Shown here: in pieces, positions 40,207 to 50,367 of the stretch
Layout of the letters: each line of letters starts with the position of its first letter
How positions within the stretch are numbered: the first letter of the stretch is position 1
Assembly (NCBI RefSeq): GCF_016919245.1
Contig: NZ_JAFEJA010000002.1
Span: 1,056,501 to 1,120,500, forward strand
Length of the DNA: 64,000 nt
Source of the DNA: Streptomyces zhihengii
Lineage (GTDB): Bacteria > Actinomycetota > Actinomycetes > Streptomycetales > Streptomycetaceae
Direction of reading: 5' to 3'
Program-made: the position numbers and the translations under genes
Notes under the pieces: generated by a model
The model's input: only the letters and a program-made list of their open reading frames with translations
What the model was told of the DNA's origin: nothing
Databases searched by the model: none

Positions 40207-41133
40207 TCAGACCGCCGGCAGGTCCGCGACGCCGCGCGGCGCGCGGCGCAGCAGCTCGTCGCGGCCGATGCACTCCGCCCGCGTCGCGGGGACGGTGCAG
40301 GCGAACGCCCCGGCGACGGCTCCGTAGCGTGCGCACACGGGCAGCGGTTCGCCGGACAGCAGGCCGAAGAGGAAGGCGGCGGCGAAGGCGTCCCCCGCGC
40401 CGTTGGAGTCGACCACGGGCCCGGGCGGCTCCACCGCGGGGACGTGGGTCAGCTCTCCGTCCGCGAGCAGCCGGGCGCCTTCCGCGCCCGCCGTCGCGAC
40501 GACCGCGCGCGCCCTGCCGTGCTCCGCGATCCGGTGCATCGTCGCCTCCGGGTCCGCCAGCGCCGTGGCCGACAGGAAGACGATGTCGGCGTCGAAGGCG
40601 AACGCCTCGTGGTAGCCGTCGGTGCCGTCCCAGTTGTGCAGGTCGGTGGAGACGGTCGCCCCGGACTCCCGCAGCAGGGGGAGGGCCGACGCCCACGGCT
40701 GGGTGATCGAGACATGGACGTGGCGGCTCGCCCCGGCGAGGCCGCGGACCGTCGCCTCGGGCACACGGCCGTCCGCGTCCGCGCGGGTGCTGTCGTAGAG
40801 GGACAGCCGGCGGCCGTCGGGGCCGACCAGGTTCACCGCGCGCTTGGTGCCCGCCTGCAGGGGGAGCGCGGTCAGGCCGATGCCGTGCTTCCGGTGGAAC
40901 TCGCGGACCAGGTCGCCCGGTCCGTCGTCGCCGACCATGTCGAGATGGTGGGTGCGCAGCCCCAGCGCACTCAGGCCGAGGGCGACGAAGTCCCCGGTCT
41001 GGCCGGCCCGGGTCTCGATGCCGGAGCCGATCATGTAGCTGTCCGCGTACGGCAGCGGCAGCCGCGGCACGTACACGATCGTGTCGACGCCCGCACCGCC
41101 CAGGACCAGGACGTCGTGCTCCGCTGCGCTCAC
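40207..41133 (-). CDS. PfkB family carbohydrate kinase
   Basis: A 308-residue ribokinase-like sugar or nucleoside kinase. The N-terminal LVLGGAGVDTIVYV and GGQ-like RAGQTGDFVALGLSALG segment, and the C-terminal PfkB signature VVDSNGAGDAFAAAFLFGLL (anion hole and catalytic Asp) are present. The substrate cannot be told. GTG 41133 follows GGGAGG. A long GC-rich, repetitive gap (39932-40206) separates it from the MFS gene downstream, and no gene is seen in that gap. Confidence 0.9.
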   Translation of the reverse strand: MSAAEHDVLVLGGAGVDTIVYVPRLPLPYADSYMIGSGIETRAGQTGDFVALGLSALGLRTHHLDMVGDDGPGDLVREFHRKHGIGLTALPLQAGTKRAVNLVGPDGRRLSLYDSTRADADGRVPEATVRGLAGASRHVHVSITQPWASALPLLRESGATVSTDLHNWDGTDGYHEAFAFDADIVFLSATALADPEATMHRIAEHGRARAVVATAGAEGARLLADGELTHVPAVEPPGPVVDSNGAGDAFAAAFLFGLLSGEPLPVCARYGAVAGAFACTVPATRAECIGRDELLRRAPRGVADLPAV

Positions 41134-41421
41134 CGCTGTACCTCCCCTGCGCCGTCGCCGGACGGCGTCCGGCCGCCCCGCGTGACGGTGAGTCAAGCAG
41201 GGGGCCGCCGTGCTGGCAAGATCGTGCAGATACTTTCCGCAAGCTTTTGCGAGGCGGCCGTCCCCGCCCGTGAGCTCCCCGCCCGTGACCTCCCCGGGAG
41301 TGCCCGCGTTGCCCCCTGGGGGTGACGCGCGGCGCGTTGTGACCCCGGCTCAACGGCGGCTCATTAGGGTCCTTTTCCGGATAAATGTTTCAGAAGACGT
41401 TCCAGTGAGACAGGGTGAGCC
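41134..41421. promoter_or_regulatory. Divergent intergenic region with AT-rich patch
   Basis: The gap between the divergent PfkB and methyltransferase genes. Its AT-rich stretch at about 41361-41395 (cattagggtcc...ccggataaatgtttcag) is unusual for this genome and probably contains the plus-strand promoter; GATAAA at about 41380 is a possible -10. A second patch near 41219-41245 (agatcgtgcagatactttccg) may serve the minus-strand gene. Confidence 0.35.
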
Positions 41422-42270
41422 GTGCGTACCGTCGTCAACCGTCAGCAGGCCGAGGCATGGAACGACTGGGAGGGCGTGCACTGGGCCGAGCATCCGGAGC
41501 GCTACGACGGGATGATGGGTGCCTTCAACGCGCCCCTGTTCGACGCGGCGGGCCTCGCCCCCGCCGACCGGGTCCTCGACATCGGCTGCGGCACCGGCCA
41601 GACCACACGGCTCGCCGCACGGCTGGCCCCGCGCGGACACGCCGTCGGCATCGACATCTCCGCCCCCATGCTGGAACGCGCCCGCCGCGACGCCGAGTCC
41701 GAGGGGCTCGCCAACATCACCTTCGAACAGGGCGACGCCCAGGTGCACCCCTTCCCCGGCGACGGCTACGACGTCCTCATCAGCCGCGGCGGGGTGATGT
41801 TCTTCGCCGACCTCGTGGCGGCCTTCACCCACCTGCGCGACGCCCTGGTGCCCGGCGGCCGGCTCGCCTTCCTCGGCCCGCAGCCCGGCGGCCCGGACAG
41901 CGCCTGGAGCAGGGCGACGGCCGCCCTCGCCCCCTACATGCGCGAGGCGTCGCCGGCCGCCCGCGGCATGGGCTCGCTCCTGGACCCGGTGCGCATCCGC
42001 GAGATCCTGACCGCGGCCGGGTTCACCGGCGTCGGGATCGCCCCGTGCTCCGGGCCCATGACGCTGGGCGCCGACGCGGACGACGCCGCCGAGTTCGTCT
42101 TCTCCATGGGCCCGACCCGCCACAACCTGCGCGAGGTCGACGCCGGCACCGTGGCGCGGGTGCGCGCCGAGGTACGCGACGCGCTCCGGGAGTTCGAGAG
42201 CCCCGACGGCGTGCGCCTGCCCGGAGCGGTCTGGATCGTCACGGCGACCCGCCCCGCCCGGGACGGCTGA
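41422..42270 (+). CDS. Class I SAM-dependent methyltransferase
   Basis: A 282-residue methyltransferase of the UbiE/Coq5-like type: motif I VLDIGCGTGQTT, motif II GIDISAPML, and post-motif GDAQVHPF. The N-terminus contains an AWNDWEGVHWAEHPERYD segment typical of Streptomyces small-molecule methyltransferases of unknown substrate. GTG 41422 follows AGGGTGA. It stands alone before pyc. Confidence 0.88.
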   Translation: MRTVVNRQQAEAWNDWEGVHWAEHPERYDGMMGAFNAPLFDAAGLAPADRVLDIGCGTGQTTRLAARLAPRGHAVGIDISAPMLERARRDAESEGLANITFEQGDAQVHPFPGDGYDVLISRGGVMFFADLVAAFTHLRDALVPGGRLAFLGPQPGGPDSAWSRATAALAPYMREASPAARGMGSLLDPVRIREILTAAGFTGVGIAPCSGPMTLGADADDAAEFVFSMGPTRHNLREVDAGTVARVRAEVRDALREFESPDGVRLPGAVWIVTATRPARDG

Positions 42271-42488
42271 GCGAGCCGTGCGGCCGGGTCCGGGCGGGAG
42301 GGGGCCCGGTCCGGCCGCCGCGCCCGTGGCCCGTCTCACCCCTGTCAGGCCCCTTCACACCTGCCGTCCGGCGTGCGCATGGTCACATACAGGCCTTCGC
42401 GGGGAACCTCTACTCTGCCAGCACCGGTGCCGGGGCCGCGCGCCACCCGCGTGACGCGCCCGCAGAGGGCAGACAGAAGGGATCGCGC

Positions 42489-45400
42489 ATGTTCCGCAAG
42501 GTACTCGTCGCCAACCGTGGCGAGATCGCCATCCGGGCGTTCCGCGCCGGCTTTGAGCTGGGCGCGCGAACGGTCGCCGTGTTCCCGCACGAGGACCGCA
42601 ACTCCCTGCACCGGCTGAAGGCCGACGAGGCCTACGAGATCGGCGAACCCGGGCACCCGGTGCGGGCCTACCTGTCGGTGGAACAGATCGTGGACGCCGC
42701 CCGCCGTGCGGGCGCCGACGCCGTCTACCCGGGCTACGGCTTCCTCTCCGAGAACCCGGACCTCGCCCGCGCCTGCGAAAGCGCGGGCATCACCTTCGTC
42801 GGCCCCGGCGCCGACACCCTCGAACTCACCGGCAACAAGGCCCGCGCCGTGGCCGCGGCCAAGGCCGCCGGAGTGCCCGTGCTCGGCTCCTCCGAGCCCT
42901 CCACCGACGTCGACGAACTCGTCAGGGCCGCCGACGGCCTCGGCTTCCCCGTCTTCGTCAAGGCCGTCGCCGGCGGCGGCGGGCGCGGCATGCGGCGGGT
43001 GGAGGACGCGTCGACGCTCCGCGAGTCGATCGAGGCGGCGGCGCGCGAGGCCGAGTCCGCGTTCGGCGACCCCACCGTCTTCCTGGAGAAGGCCGTGGTC
43101 GAACCCCGCCACATCGAGGTGCAGATCCTCGCCGACGGCGAGGGCAACGTCATCCACCTGTTCGAGCGCGACTGCTCGCTCCAGCGCCGCCACCAGAAGG
43201 TCGTCGAGCTCGCCCCCGCGCCCAACCTCGACCCGGAACTGCGGGCGCGGATCTGCGCCGACGCGGTCAGCTTCGCCCGCCAGATCGGCTACCGCAACGC
43301 CGGCACCGTGGAGTTCCTGCTCGACCCGTCCGGCCGGCACGTCTTCATCGAGATGAACCCCCGCATCCAGGTCGAGCACACGGTCACCGAGGAGGTCACC
43401 GACGTCGACCTCGTCCAGGCCCAGCTGCGCATCGCGGCCGGGGAGACCCTGGCGGACCTCGGCCTGAGCCAGGAGTCCGTCCAGCTCCGCGGCGCCGCCC
43501 TCCAGTGCCGCATCACCACCGAGGACCCGGCCAACGGCTTCCGCCCGGACACCGGGATGATCAGCGCCTACCGCTCGCCCGGCGGCTCCGGCATCCGGCT
43601 CGACGGCGGAACCGCCCACGCGGGCACGGAGATCAGCGCCCACTTCGACTCCATGCTCGTCAAACTGACCTGCCGGGGACGGGACTTCCCGGCCGCGGTG
43701 GGCCGCGCCCGGCGCGCCGTGGCCGAGTTCCGCATCCGCGGCGTGTCCACCAACATCCCCTTCCTGCAAGCCGTGCTCGACGACCCCGACTTCCAGGCCG
43801 GGAACATCACCACCTCCTTCATCGAGCAGCGCCCCCACCTGCTGACCTCCCGGCACTCCGCCGACCGCGGCTCGAAGCTGCTCACCTACCTCGCCGACGT
43901 CACCGTCAACAAGCCGCACGGCGACCGCCCCCGGCTCATCGACGCGACGGCCAAGCTGCCGCCGCTGCCCGCGGGCGAACCGCCCGCCGGCTCCCGCCAG
44001 AAGCTCACCGCGCTCGGGCCCGAGGGCTTCGCCCGATGGCTGCGCGAGTCGCCCACCATCGGCGTCACCGACACCACCTTCCGCGACGCCCACCAGTCGC
44101 TGCTCGCCACCCGGGTGCGCACCCGCGACCTGCTCGCCGTCGCACCGGTGGTCGCCCGTACCGCCCCCCAGCTCCTGTCCCTTGAGTGCTGGGGCGGCGC
44201 CACCTACGACGTCGCCCTGCGCTTCCTCGCCGAGGACCCCTGGGAACGGCTCGCCCGGCTGCGCGAGGCGGTGCCCAACATCTGCCTCCAGATGCTGCTG
44301 CGCGGCCGCAACACGGTCGGCTACACGCCCTACCCGACCGAGGTGACCTCCGCCTTCGTCGAGGAGGCCACCGCCACCGGCATCGACATCTTCCGCATCT
44401 TCGACGCCCTCAACGACGTCGGCCAGATGCGCCCCGCCATCGACGCGGTGCGCGAGACCGGCACGGCGGTCGCCGAGGTGGCGCTCTGCTACACCTCCGA
44501 CCTCTCCGACCCCGCGGAGAAGCTGTACACCCTCGACTACTACCTGCGCCTCGCCGAGGAGATCGTCGCCGCCGGCGCCCATGTGCTGGCGGTCAAGGAC
44601 ATGGCCGGACTGCTGCGCGCCCCGGCCGCCGCGAAGCTGGTCGCCGCGCTGCGCAGGGAGTTCGACCTGCCGGTGCACATCCACACCCACGACACCGCGG
44701 GCGGCCAGCTCGCCACCTACCTCGCCGCGGTCCAGGCGGGCGCGGACGCCGTCGACGGGGCGGTGGCGTCCATGGCGGGCACCACCTCCCAGCCCTCGCT
44801 GTCGGCGATCGTCGCGGCCACCGACCACTCCGACCGCCCCACCGGGCTCGACCTCCAGGCCGTCGGCGACCTGGAGCCCTACTGGGAGGGCGTGCGCCGC
44901 GTCTACGCGCCCTTCGAGGCGGGTCTCGCCTCCCCGACCGGGCGCGTCTACCACCACGAGATCCCCGGCGGCCAGCTCTCCAACCTGCGGACCCAGGCCG
45001 TCGCCCTCGGACTCGGCGACCGCTTCGAGGACATCGAGGCGATGTACGCGGCCGCCGACCGGATCCTCGGCCGGCTGGTGAAGGTCACCCCCTCGTCGAA
45101 GGTGGTCGGCGACCTGGCGCTCCACCTGGTCGGCGCGGGCGTGTCGCCGAAGGACTTCGAGGCCGAGCCCGACACCTTCGACCTGCCCGACTCCGTCATC
45201 GGCTTCCTCCACGGCGAGCTCGGCAGCCCGCCCGGCGGCTGGCCGGAGCCGTTCCGCACCAGGGCCCTCAAGGGACGCCCGGGCCCCAAGCCCGTCCAGG
45301 AGCTGACCGGCGAGGACCGCGAGGGGCTGGAGAAGGACCGGCGCGCGACACTGAACCGGCTGCTCTTCCCCGGCCCGGCCAAGGAGTTCGAGACCCACCG

Positions 45401-45863
45401 ACAGGCGTTCGGCGACACCAGCGTGCTCGACAGCAGGGACTTCTTCTACGGGCTGCGCCCGGGCAAGGAGTACACCGTCGACCTGGAGCCCGGCGTGCGG
45501 CTGCTCATCGAACTGGAGGCCATCGGAGAGGCGGACGAGCGGGGCATGCGCACCGTGATGTCCACGCTCAACGGGCAGCTCCGGCCCATCCAGGTGCGCG
45601 ACCGGGCCGCCGCCTCCGACATCCCGGTCACCGAGAAGGCGGACCGGGCGAATCCGGGCCATGTCGCGGCCCCGTTCGCCGGGGTGGTCACCCTGGCCGT
45701 CGCGGAGGGCGACACCGTCGAGGCCGGCGCCACGGTGGCCACCATCGAGGCGATGAAGATGGAGGCGTCCATCACGGCGCCGAACGGCGGCACGGTGCGC
45801 CGCCTGGCCATCAACCCGATCCAGCAGGTGGAGGGCGGCGACCTGCTCGCCGAACTCGGCTGA
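42489..45863 (+). CDS. pyc: Pyruvate carboxylase
   Basis: A 1,124-residue full-length biotin-dependent pyruvate carboxylase (ATP + bicarbonate + pyruvate to oxaloacetate), supplying the TCA cycle. Domain order: biotin carboxylase (residues 1-450; KVLVANRGEIAIRAFRA, AGGGGRGMR, EMNPRIQVEHTVTEE), carboxyltransferase (about 520-800; TDTTFRDAHQSLLATRVRT, CWGGATYDV, MLLRGRNTVGY, HTHDTAGG), allosteric linker, and biotinyl domain with IEAMKMEA where Lys1090 would carry biotin. The ATG at 42489 follows AGAAGGGA. Nothing is missing; it is an ordinary metabolic gene. Confidence 0.97.
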   Translation: MFRKVLVANRGEIAIRAFRAGFELGARTVAVFPHEDRNSLHRLKADEAYEIGEPGHPVRAYLSVEQIVDAARRAGADAVYPGYGFLSENPDLARACESAGITFVGPGADTLELTGNKARAVAAAKAAGVPVLGSSEPSTDVDELVRAADGLGFPVFVKAVAGGGGRGMRRVEDASTLRESIEAAAREAESAFGDPTVFLEKAVVEPRHIEVQILADGEGNVIHLFERDCSLQRRHQKVVELAPAPNLDPELRARICADAVSFARQIGYRNAGTVEFLLDPSGRHVFIEMNPRIQVEHTVTEEVTDVDLVQAQLRIAAGETLADLGLSQESVQLRGAALQCRITTEDPANGFRPDTGMISAYRSPGGSGIRLDGGTAHAGTEISAHFDSMLVKLTCRGRDFPAAVGRARRAVAEFRIRGVSTNIPFLQAVLDDPDFQAGNITTSFIEQRPHLLTSRHSADRGSKLLTYLADVTVNKPHGDRPRLIDATAKLPPLPAGEPPAGSRQKLTALGPEGFARWLRESPTIGVTDTTFRDAHQSLLATRVRTRDLLAVAPVVARTAPQLLSLECWGGATYDVALRFLAEDPWERLARLREAVPNICLQMLLRGRNTVGYTPYPTEVTSAFVEEATATGIDIFRIFDALNDVGQMRPAIDAVRETGTAVAEVALCYTSDLSDPAEKLYTLDYYLRLAEEIVAAGAHVLAVKDMAGLLRAPAAAKLVAALRREFDLPVHIHTHDTAGGQLATYLAAVQAGADAVDGAVASMAGTTSQPSLSAIVAATDHSDRPTGLDLQAVGDLEPYWEGVRRVYAPFEAGLASPTGRVYHHEIPGGQLSNLRTQAVALGLGDRFEDIEAMYAAADRILGRLVKVTPSSKVVGDLALHLVGAGVSPKDFEAEPDTFDLPDSVIGFLHGELGSPPGGWPEPFRTRALKGRPGPKPVQELTGEDREGLEKDRRATLNRLLFPGPAKEFETHRQAFGDTSVLDSRDFFYGLRPGKEYTVDLEPGVRLLIELEAIGEADERGMRTVMSTLNGQLRPIQVRDRAAASDIPVTEKADRANPGHVAAPFAGVVTLAVAEGDTVEAGATVATIEAMKMEASITAPNGGTVRRLAINPIQQVEGGDLLAELG

Positions 45864-46370
<507 letters not shown>

Positions 46371-46485
46371 CCCCGCGGGCGCCCCGGCCCGGCCGCCCCG
46401 GCCGGGCCCCGGTGCCCCTGACCGGCGCATCCGCTCTCGGTGAACCCGCTTGGAGGCGCCCTCCCGCGGATGCTTGAGTGCGGAC

Positions 46486-47484
46486 ATGGAGATACTCGTA
46501 CTGGGCGGCACGGCATGGGTGGGCCGCGAGGTGTCACGACTGGCCCTGGAGCGCGGCCACCGGGTGACCTGCCTCGCGCGCGGCGAGAGCGGCACGGTGG
46601 CGGACGGAGCGGTGCTCGTCCCGGCGGACCGGCGCGAGGCGGGCGCGTACGCCCCCGTGCTGGACCGCACCTGGGACGCCGTCGTCGAGGTGTCCTGGCA
46701 GCCCGCGTTCGTGCGCGAGGCCCTCGCGCGGATCGGTCCGCACGCCCGGCACTGGAGCTATGTCTCCTCGGGGAACGTCTACGCCTCGCACGCCGAGCCG
46801 GGCACCGACGAGTCCGCGCCGCTGCGGACGCCGACCGAGCTGCCGGAGGTGGACCGCGAGGAGTACGGCGAGGCCAAGTCCGCCTGCGAGCAGGCGTCGG
46901 TCGCCGCCGTGGGTGACCGGCTGCTCATCGCACGCGCCGGCCTCATCGGCGGCCCCGGCGACCACTCCTGCCGCACCGGCTACTGGGCGGCCCGCGCCGC
47001 ACGCGACCCGCACGGCCCCCTGCTGGTGCCGGACACCCCGGGCATGCCCACCCAGGTGATCGACGTCCGGGACCTCGCTGCCTGGCTGCTGGACTCGGCC
47101 GCCCGCGGCACCACCGGCGCCTTCAACGCGGTCGGCCCGGTCATGCCCTTCGAGGAGTGGATCTCCCTCTCCCGGGCGGCCGGCGGGCACACCGGCCCGG
47201 TCGTGCCGGCGGACTCGGCGTGGCTGCACGACCAGGGGGTCGCGGAGTTCATGGGCGAGGAGTCGCTGCCCCTGTGGATCGTCGAGCCGGGCTGGGAGGG
47301 CTTCTGCGCCCGCGACGGCTCCGCGGCCGTCGCCGCGGGGCTGGCCCACCGGCCGCGCGCGGACCTGGTCGCCGACACCCTGCGCTGGGAGCGCGAGGAG
47401 GGCCTCGACCGGCCGCGCCGTGCGGGCCTCAGCGCCGGCCGCGAGCGCGAACTCCTCGCCGCGCTCGGCACCCCGGCCGTCTGA
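46486..47484 (+). CDS. NAD-dependent epimerase/reductase (extended SDR)
   Basis: A 332-residue protein with an N-terminal dinucleotide site ([14 protein letters not shown]), [13 protein letters not shown], and [12 protein letters not shown] (YxxxK with Tyr/Lys). It resembles atypical SDRs annotated as NAD-dependent epimerases or mRNA-binding-like reductases in actinobacteria. The ATG at 46486 has no evident Shine-Dalgarno sequence; the longer frame from 46450 adds residues of non-coding character, so the transcript may be leaderless. The substrate is unknown. Confidence 0.82.
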   Translation: MEILVLGGTAWVGREVSRLALERGHRVTCLARGESGTVADGAVLVPADRREAGAYAPVLDRTWDAVVEVSWQPAFVREALARIGPHARHWSYVSSGNVYASHAEPGTDESAPLRTPTELPEVDREEYGEAKSACEQASVAAVGDRLLIARAGLIGGPGDHSCRTGYWAARAARDPHGPLLVPDTPGMPTQVIDVRDLAAWLLDSAARGTTGAFNAVGPVMPFEEWISLSRAAGGHTGPVVPADSAWLHDQGVAEFMGEESLPLWIVEPGWEGFCARDGSAAVAAGLAHRPRADLVADTLRWEREEGLDRPRRAGLSAGRERELLAALGTPAV

Positions 47485-47527
47485 CGGGTCGGCAGCCGCA
47501 CGGCGACCGAGCCGCACCGCGCCGTCT

Positions 47528-47569
47528 GGCTCCCGCGGCGTGCGGCTCCCGCGGCGTGCGGCTCCCGCG
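47528..47569 (+). repeat. 16-bp direct repeat after the SDR gene
   Basis: GGCTCCCGCGGCGTGC occurs at 47528-47543 and 47544-47559, followed by a third truncated copy from 47560 that runs into the terminator. Confidence 0.75.
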
Positions 47570-47593
47570 CCGGTCCGCCTCCGGACCGGCGCG
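47566..47593. terminator. Perfect 12-bp hairpin between convergent genes
   Basis: CGCGCCGGTCCG (47566-47577) pairs with 47582-47593 around CCTC. It lies between the SDR stop and the small membrane protein's stop on the other strand. Confidence 0.65.
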
Positions 47594-47607
47594 CGGCCGT
47601 GCGGGCG

Positions 47608-47865
47608 TCAGGCCTCCGGCGCGGCGGGCTTGCGGCGCAGATGGGCGAGGAGGCCGGCGAAGCCCGCGATGAAGCCGCTCACCAGGCCGGAGACGGCGTG
47701 GTTGACGGCGTTGACCGTCTCGCTGTCCGGCATGCCGATGACCAGGTAGTTGACGAGCGCGCTCATCACGGCCCCGATTCCGCCGCCGACGGCTCCGCTG
47801 ATCAGCGAGGCGCGGACGGTGGGGGAGAGTCCGGGTCTGCGAGCCGGTGTGCTGGGCGCGGTCAT
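47608..47865 (-). CDS. Small membrane protein with two TM segments
   Basis: An 85-residue protein with two glycine-rich hydrophobic segments (ASLISGAVGGGIGAVMSALV and AVSGLVSGFIAGFAGLLAHL) and a basic C-terminus (LRRKPAAPEA). The ATG at 47865 lies five bases after GGAGGCC; the ATG three bases earlier is too close. The function is unknown. The motif-like SGAVGG/SGFIAG repeats suggest a symmetric helix pair. Confidence 0.7.
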   Translation of the reverse strand: MTAPSTPARRPGLSPTVRASLISGAVGGGIGAVMSALVNYLVIGMPDSETVNAVNHAVSGLVSGFIAGFAGLLAHLRRKPAAPEA

Positions 47866-48077
47866 CATGGCCTCCAGGCGTGGGACGGCGGAGCGCCCGG
47901 GCGCCGGGCGCGGTCTGCAGCCGACACTGTGGCAGAAGCGGCCCGGCGCCCGACGACCGCCCCATGCCCCGGCGTTCACCGGATGCCGACGCGAAGTGCG
48001 GTGCCCCGCACGGAAGTTGACGGTCCGTCGGTACGGTCGGCCCGACCCGTCGTGGTGGCCGGGCGGCCGGCGGCCCG

Positions 48078-48638
48078 TCAGTGCGCGGTGCGCCGCTCCC
48101 GCAGGACCGCCACCGTGCGCTCGCACCAGTCGAGGTTGCCCCGCTCGAAGGCGAGCCCCCGCAGGCAGGTCAGATAGGGCCCCACGCGGGTGCCGGTGCG
48201 CAGGAACTCGGCCTCGGAGCGCTCGCCGCGCATCGTGTGCAGCAGCCGGTCGAAGAGGTCGATCTTGGCCCGTGCGAAGACGGCCCGTTCGGTGAGCTGC
48301 CGGACGAGTTCGTCCGTGTCGACGTGGTCGGCCGCCTGGACCATCACCACCAGGTCGTCCCGGATGAAGGAGGGCTTCGGCGCGGCGGCGGTGAAGCGCT
48401 CCAGTTCGGCCAGACCCGTGTCGGTGACCCGGAACAGCCGCTTGTTGGGCCGGTTGTCCTGCACGACCTCGCGGCCCGTGATCAGCCCCTCCTTCTCCAG
48501 CCGGGTCAGCTCCACGTAGAGCTGCTGCGGCTGGGCGTGCCAGAAGTTCGCCACGCCGAGGTCGAACGCCTTCGCGAGCTGGTAGCCGCTCAGCTCCTCG
48601 TCGAGCAGTGCCGCCAGGACGGCATGTCGCAACGCCAC
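48078..48638 (-). CDS. PadR family transcriptional regulator
   Basis: A 186-residue PadR protein: N-terminal winged helix (LRHAVLAALLDEELSGYQLAKAFDLGVANFWHAQPQQLYVELTRLEKEGLI, then the wing NRPNKRLFRVTDTGLAELE) and a C-terminal helical dimerisation domain. These repressors usually control an adjacent divergent gene and bind palindromes; here a palindrome lies in the shared promoter with the NTF2-like gene. GTG 48638 follows GAGAGGAAG. Confidence 0.92.
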   Translation of the reverse strand: MALRHAVLAALLDEELSGYQLAKAFDLGVANFWHAQPQQLYVELTRLEKEGLITGREVVQDNRPNKRLFRVTDTGLAELERFTAAAPKPSFIRDDLVVMVQAADHVDTDELVRQLTERAVFARAKIDLFDRLLHTMRGERSEAEFLRTGTRVGPYLTCLRGLAFERGNLDWCERTVAVLRERRTAH

Positions 48639-48689
48639 CGGTCCGCTTCCTCTCCGCCCGGGGCCTGTGCCGGGCCATGGCCCTCATGA

Positions 48690-48707
48690 TACTCATGTTG
48701 ATGAGTA
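48690..48707. promoter_or_regulatory. Palindromic operator, probable PadR site
   Basis: TACTCAT-GTTG-ATGAGTA is a perfect 7+4+7 palindrome in the gap between the divergent PadR and NTF2-like starts. Two further half-sites flank it (CTCAT at 48683-48687 and ATGATGAG at 48714-48721). The sequence is AT-rich in a very GC-rich genome, and its place between the two genes fits autoregulation. Confidence 0.65.
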
Positions 48708-48738
48708 CTCCGAATGATGAGTAGCCCGAGGAGCAGTC

Positions 48739-49167
48739 ATGACCACCACCGCCCAGCGCTTCCGCGCCGCCGTCGAGAACCGCGAACTGGCGGCGCTCGA
48801 CGATCTGTTCACCGAGGACGTCCGCTTCTACAGCCCGGTGAAGTTCACCCCCTTCGAGGGCCGGCCGATGGTGCTCGGCCTCTTCGGCGTGCTGCTGCGC
48901 ACGTTCGAGGACTTCCGCTACGTGGGTGAGTTCGCCGGGGCCGCGGAGACCAGCTCCGACGGCGCGTCCGCCCCCGCGGAGATCCTGCTGTTCCGGGCCA
49001 CCGCCGGCGGCAAGGAGATCCACGGCATCGACATGCTGCACTTCGCCGACGACGGCCGGATCAAGGAGTTCACCGTGATGGTCCGTCCGCAGTCCGCCGT
49101 CCACGCCCTCGGCGAGGCCGTACTCGCCGGACTGGTCGAGGACGGGCTGGCCCCGGCCGCGCCCTGA
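48739..49167 (+). CDS. NTF2-like (SnoaL-type) protein
   Basis: A 142-residue alpha+beta-barrel protein of the nuclear transport factor 2 superfamily: TTTAQRFRAAVENRELAALDDLFTEDVRFYSPV at the N-terminus and DMLHFADDGRIKEFTVMVRP at the C-terminus. Such proteins bind or isomerise small hydrophobic compounds. It is divergent from the PadR gene and likely repressed by it. The ATG follows CGAGGAG. Confidence 0.88.
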   Translation: MTTTAQRFRAAVENRELAALDDLFTEDVRFYSPVKFTPFEGRPMVLGLFGVLLRTFEDFRYVGEFAGAAETSSDGASAPAEILLFRATAGGKEIHGIDMLHFADDGRIKEFTVMVRPQSAVHALGEAVLAGLVEDGLAPAAP

Positions 49168-49294
49168 GCCGTCGGGCCGCCCTTCTCCTGCCGGAACCTT
49201 CGCGTCGGGCGCGTTGCCGGAACTTTGCCGGAACCGCAACTCTGTTTGCCGAGGAGGCGCCCGCGCCCGCATGCTCGTCGCGGAGGTGGTCACG

Positions 49295-50278
49295 GTGACC
49301 GATCGGCTGACGAACAGCTATGACGTGATGGTGCTCGGCGGTGGCGCGGCCGGGCTGAACGGAGCCCTGATGCTGGCCCGGGCCAGGCGGTCGGTGGCGG
49401 TCGTCGACTCGGGGGCCCCGCGCAACGCCCCCGCCGACGGCGTGCACGGCCTGCTGGCCCGGGAGGGCATCGCCCCGGCCGAACTGGTGGCGCGCGGACG
49501 GGAGGAGGTCCGCGGCTACGGCGGGCAGGTGGTGGACGGCGAGGTCGCCTCGGTCGACCGCGACGGCGAGGGCTTCGCCGTCCGGCTCGCCGACGGCCGG
49601 GTCGCACGGGCGCGGCGCCTGCTGGTCGCCAGCGGACTGGCCGACCGGCTGCCGGACGTGCCGGGCGTGCGCGAGCGCTGGGGCCGCGACGTGCTCCACT
49701 GCCCCTACTGCCACGGCTGGGAGGTCCGGGACCGGGCCATCGGCGTACTGGCGTCGGGACCGATGTCCGTGCACCAGGCGCTGCTCTTCCGGCAGTGGAG
49801 CGACGACGTCACCTACTTCGCGCACACCATGGAACCGCCGACGGCCGAGCAGGCGGAACAGCTCGCCGCACGGGGCGTGCGGGTGGTCGAGGGCGAGGTC
49901 GCCGCGCTGGAGGCGGACGGGGACGGGCTCACCGGCGTGCGGCTCGCCGACGGGACGGTCGTCGCCGCCGCGGCGGTGGTGGTCGCGCCGCGGATGGAGG
50001 CGCGCGCCGGATTCCTCTCCGCCCTCGGGCTGCGCGCGGTGGAGCACCCCTCGGGCGCGGGCGAGCACGTCCCCGCCGACCCGACCGGGCGCACGGAGGT
50101 CCCCGGGGTCTGGGTCGCGGGCAATGTCACCGATCCGACCGCCCAGGTGGGCAACGCCGCCGCGGCGGGCGCCATGGCCGGGGCCCAGATCAACGCCGAC
50201 CTGATCGCCGAGGAGACCCGGGAGGCGGTGGCCGCCCACCGCCGGCGCCTCGCCGCGGGAGCCGGGGCCCGGGCCTGA
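49295..50278 (+). CDS. FAD-dependent oxidoreductase, thioredoxin-reductase-like
   Basis: A 327-residue flavoprotein: FAD site VMVLGGGAAGLNGAL, central CPYCHGWE redox motif, and C-terminal VPGVWVAGNVTDPTAQVGNAAAAGAMAG. The CPYCHGWE segment is the hallmark of a thioredoxin-reductase-like subfamily (compare the dithiol oxidases HlmI/GliT-type), not of classical TrxB (CATC). It could reduce or oxidise a dithiol metabolite. GTG 49295 is chosen because GGAGG lies eight bases upstream; ATG 49271 lacks a site. Confidence 0.87.
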   Translation: MTDRLTNSYDVMVLGGGAAGLNGALMLARARRSVAVVDSGAPRNAPADGVHGLLAREGIAPAELVARGREEVRGYGGQVVDGEVASVDRDGEGFAVRLADGRVARARRLLVASGLADRLPDVPGVRERWGRDVLHCPYCHGWEVRDRAIGVLASGPMSVHQALLFRQWSDDVTYFAHTMEPPTAEQAEQLAARGVRVVEGEVAALEADGDGLTGVRLADGTVVAAAAVVVAPRMEARAGFLSALGLRAVEHPSGAGEHVPADPTGRTEVPGVWVAGNVTDPTAQVGNAAAAGAMAGAQINADLIAEETREAVAAHRRRLAAGAGARA

Positions 50279-50367
50279 CGCCCGGGTCCCGGGTACGGCG
50301 CGACCGTGCCGGTCCCGGGGCCCGGGGCTTCATGGCTCTTGCGCGGGGGCGGGCGGGCGGAATAAGT

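Noticed and set aside
42345..45662. An 1,105-codon reverse open frame
   Set aside because: It is antisense to pyruvate carboxylase. Long antisense frames are expected opposite GC-rich genes.
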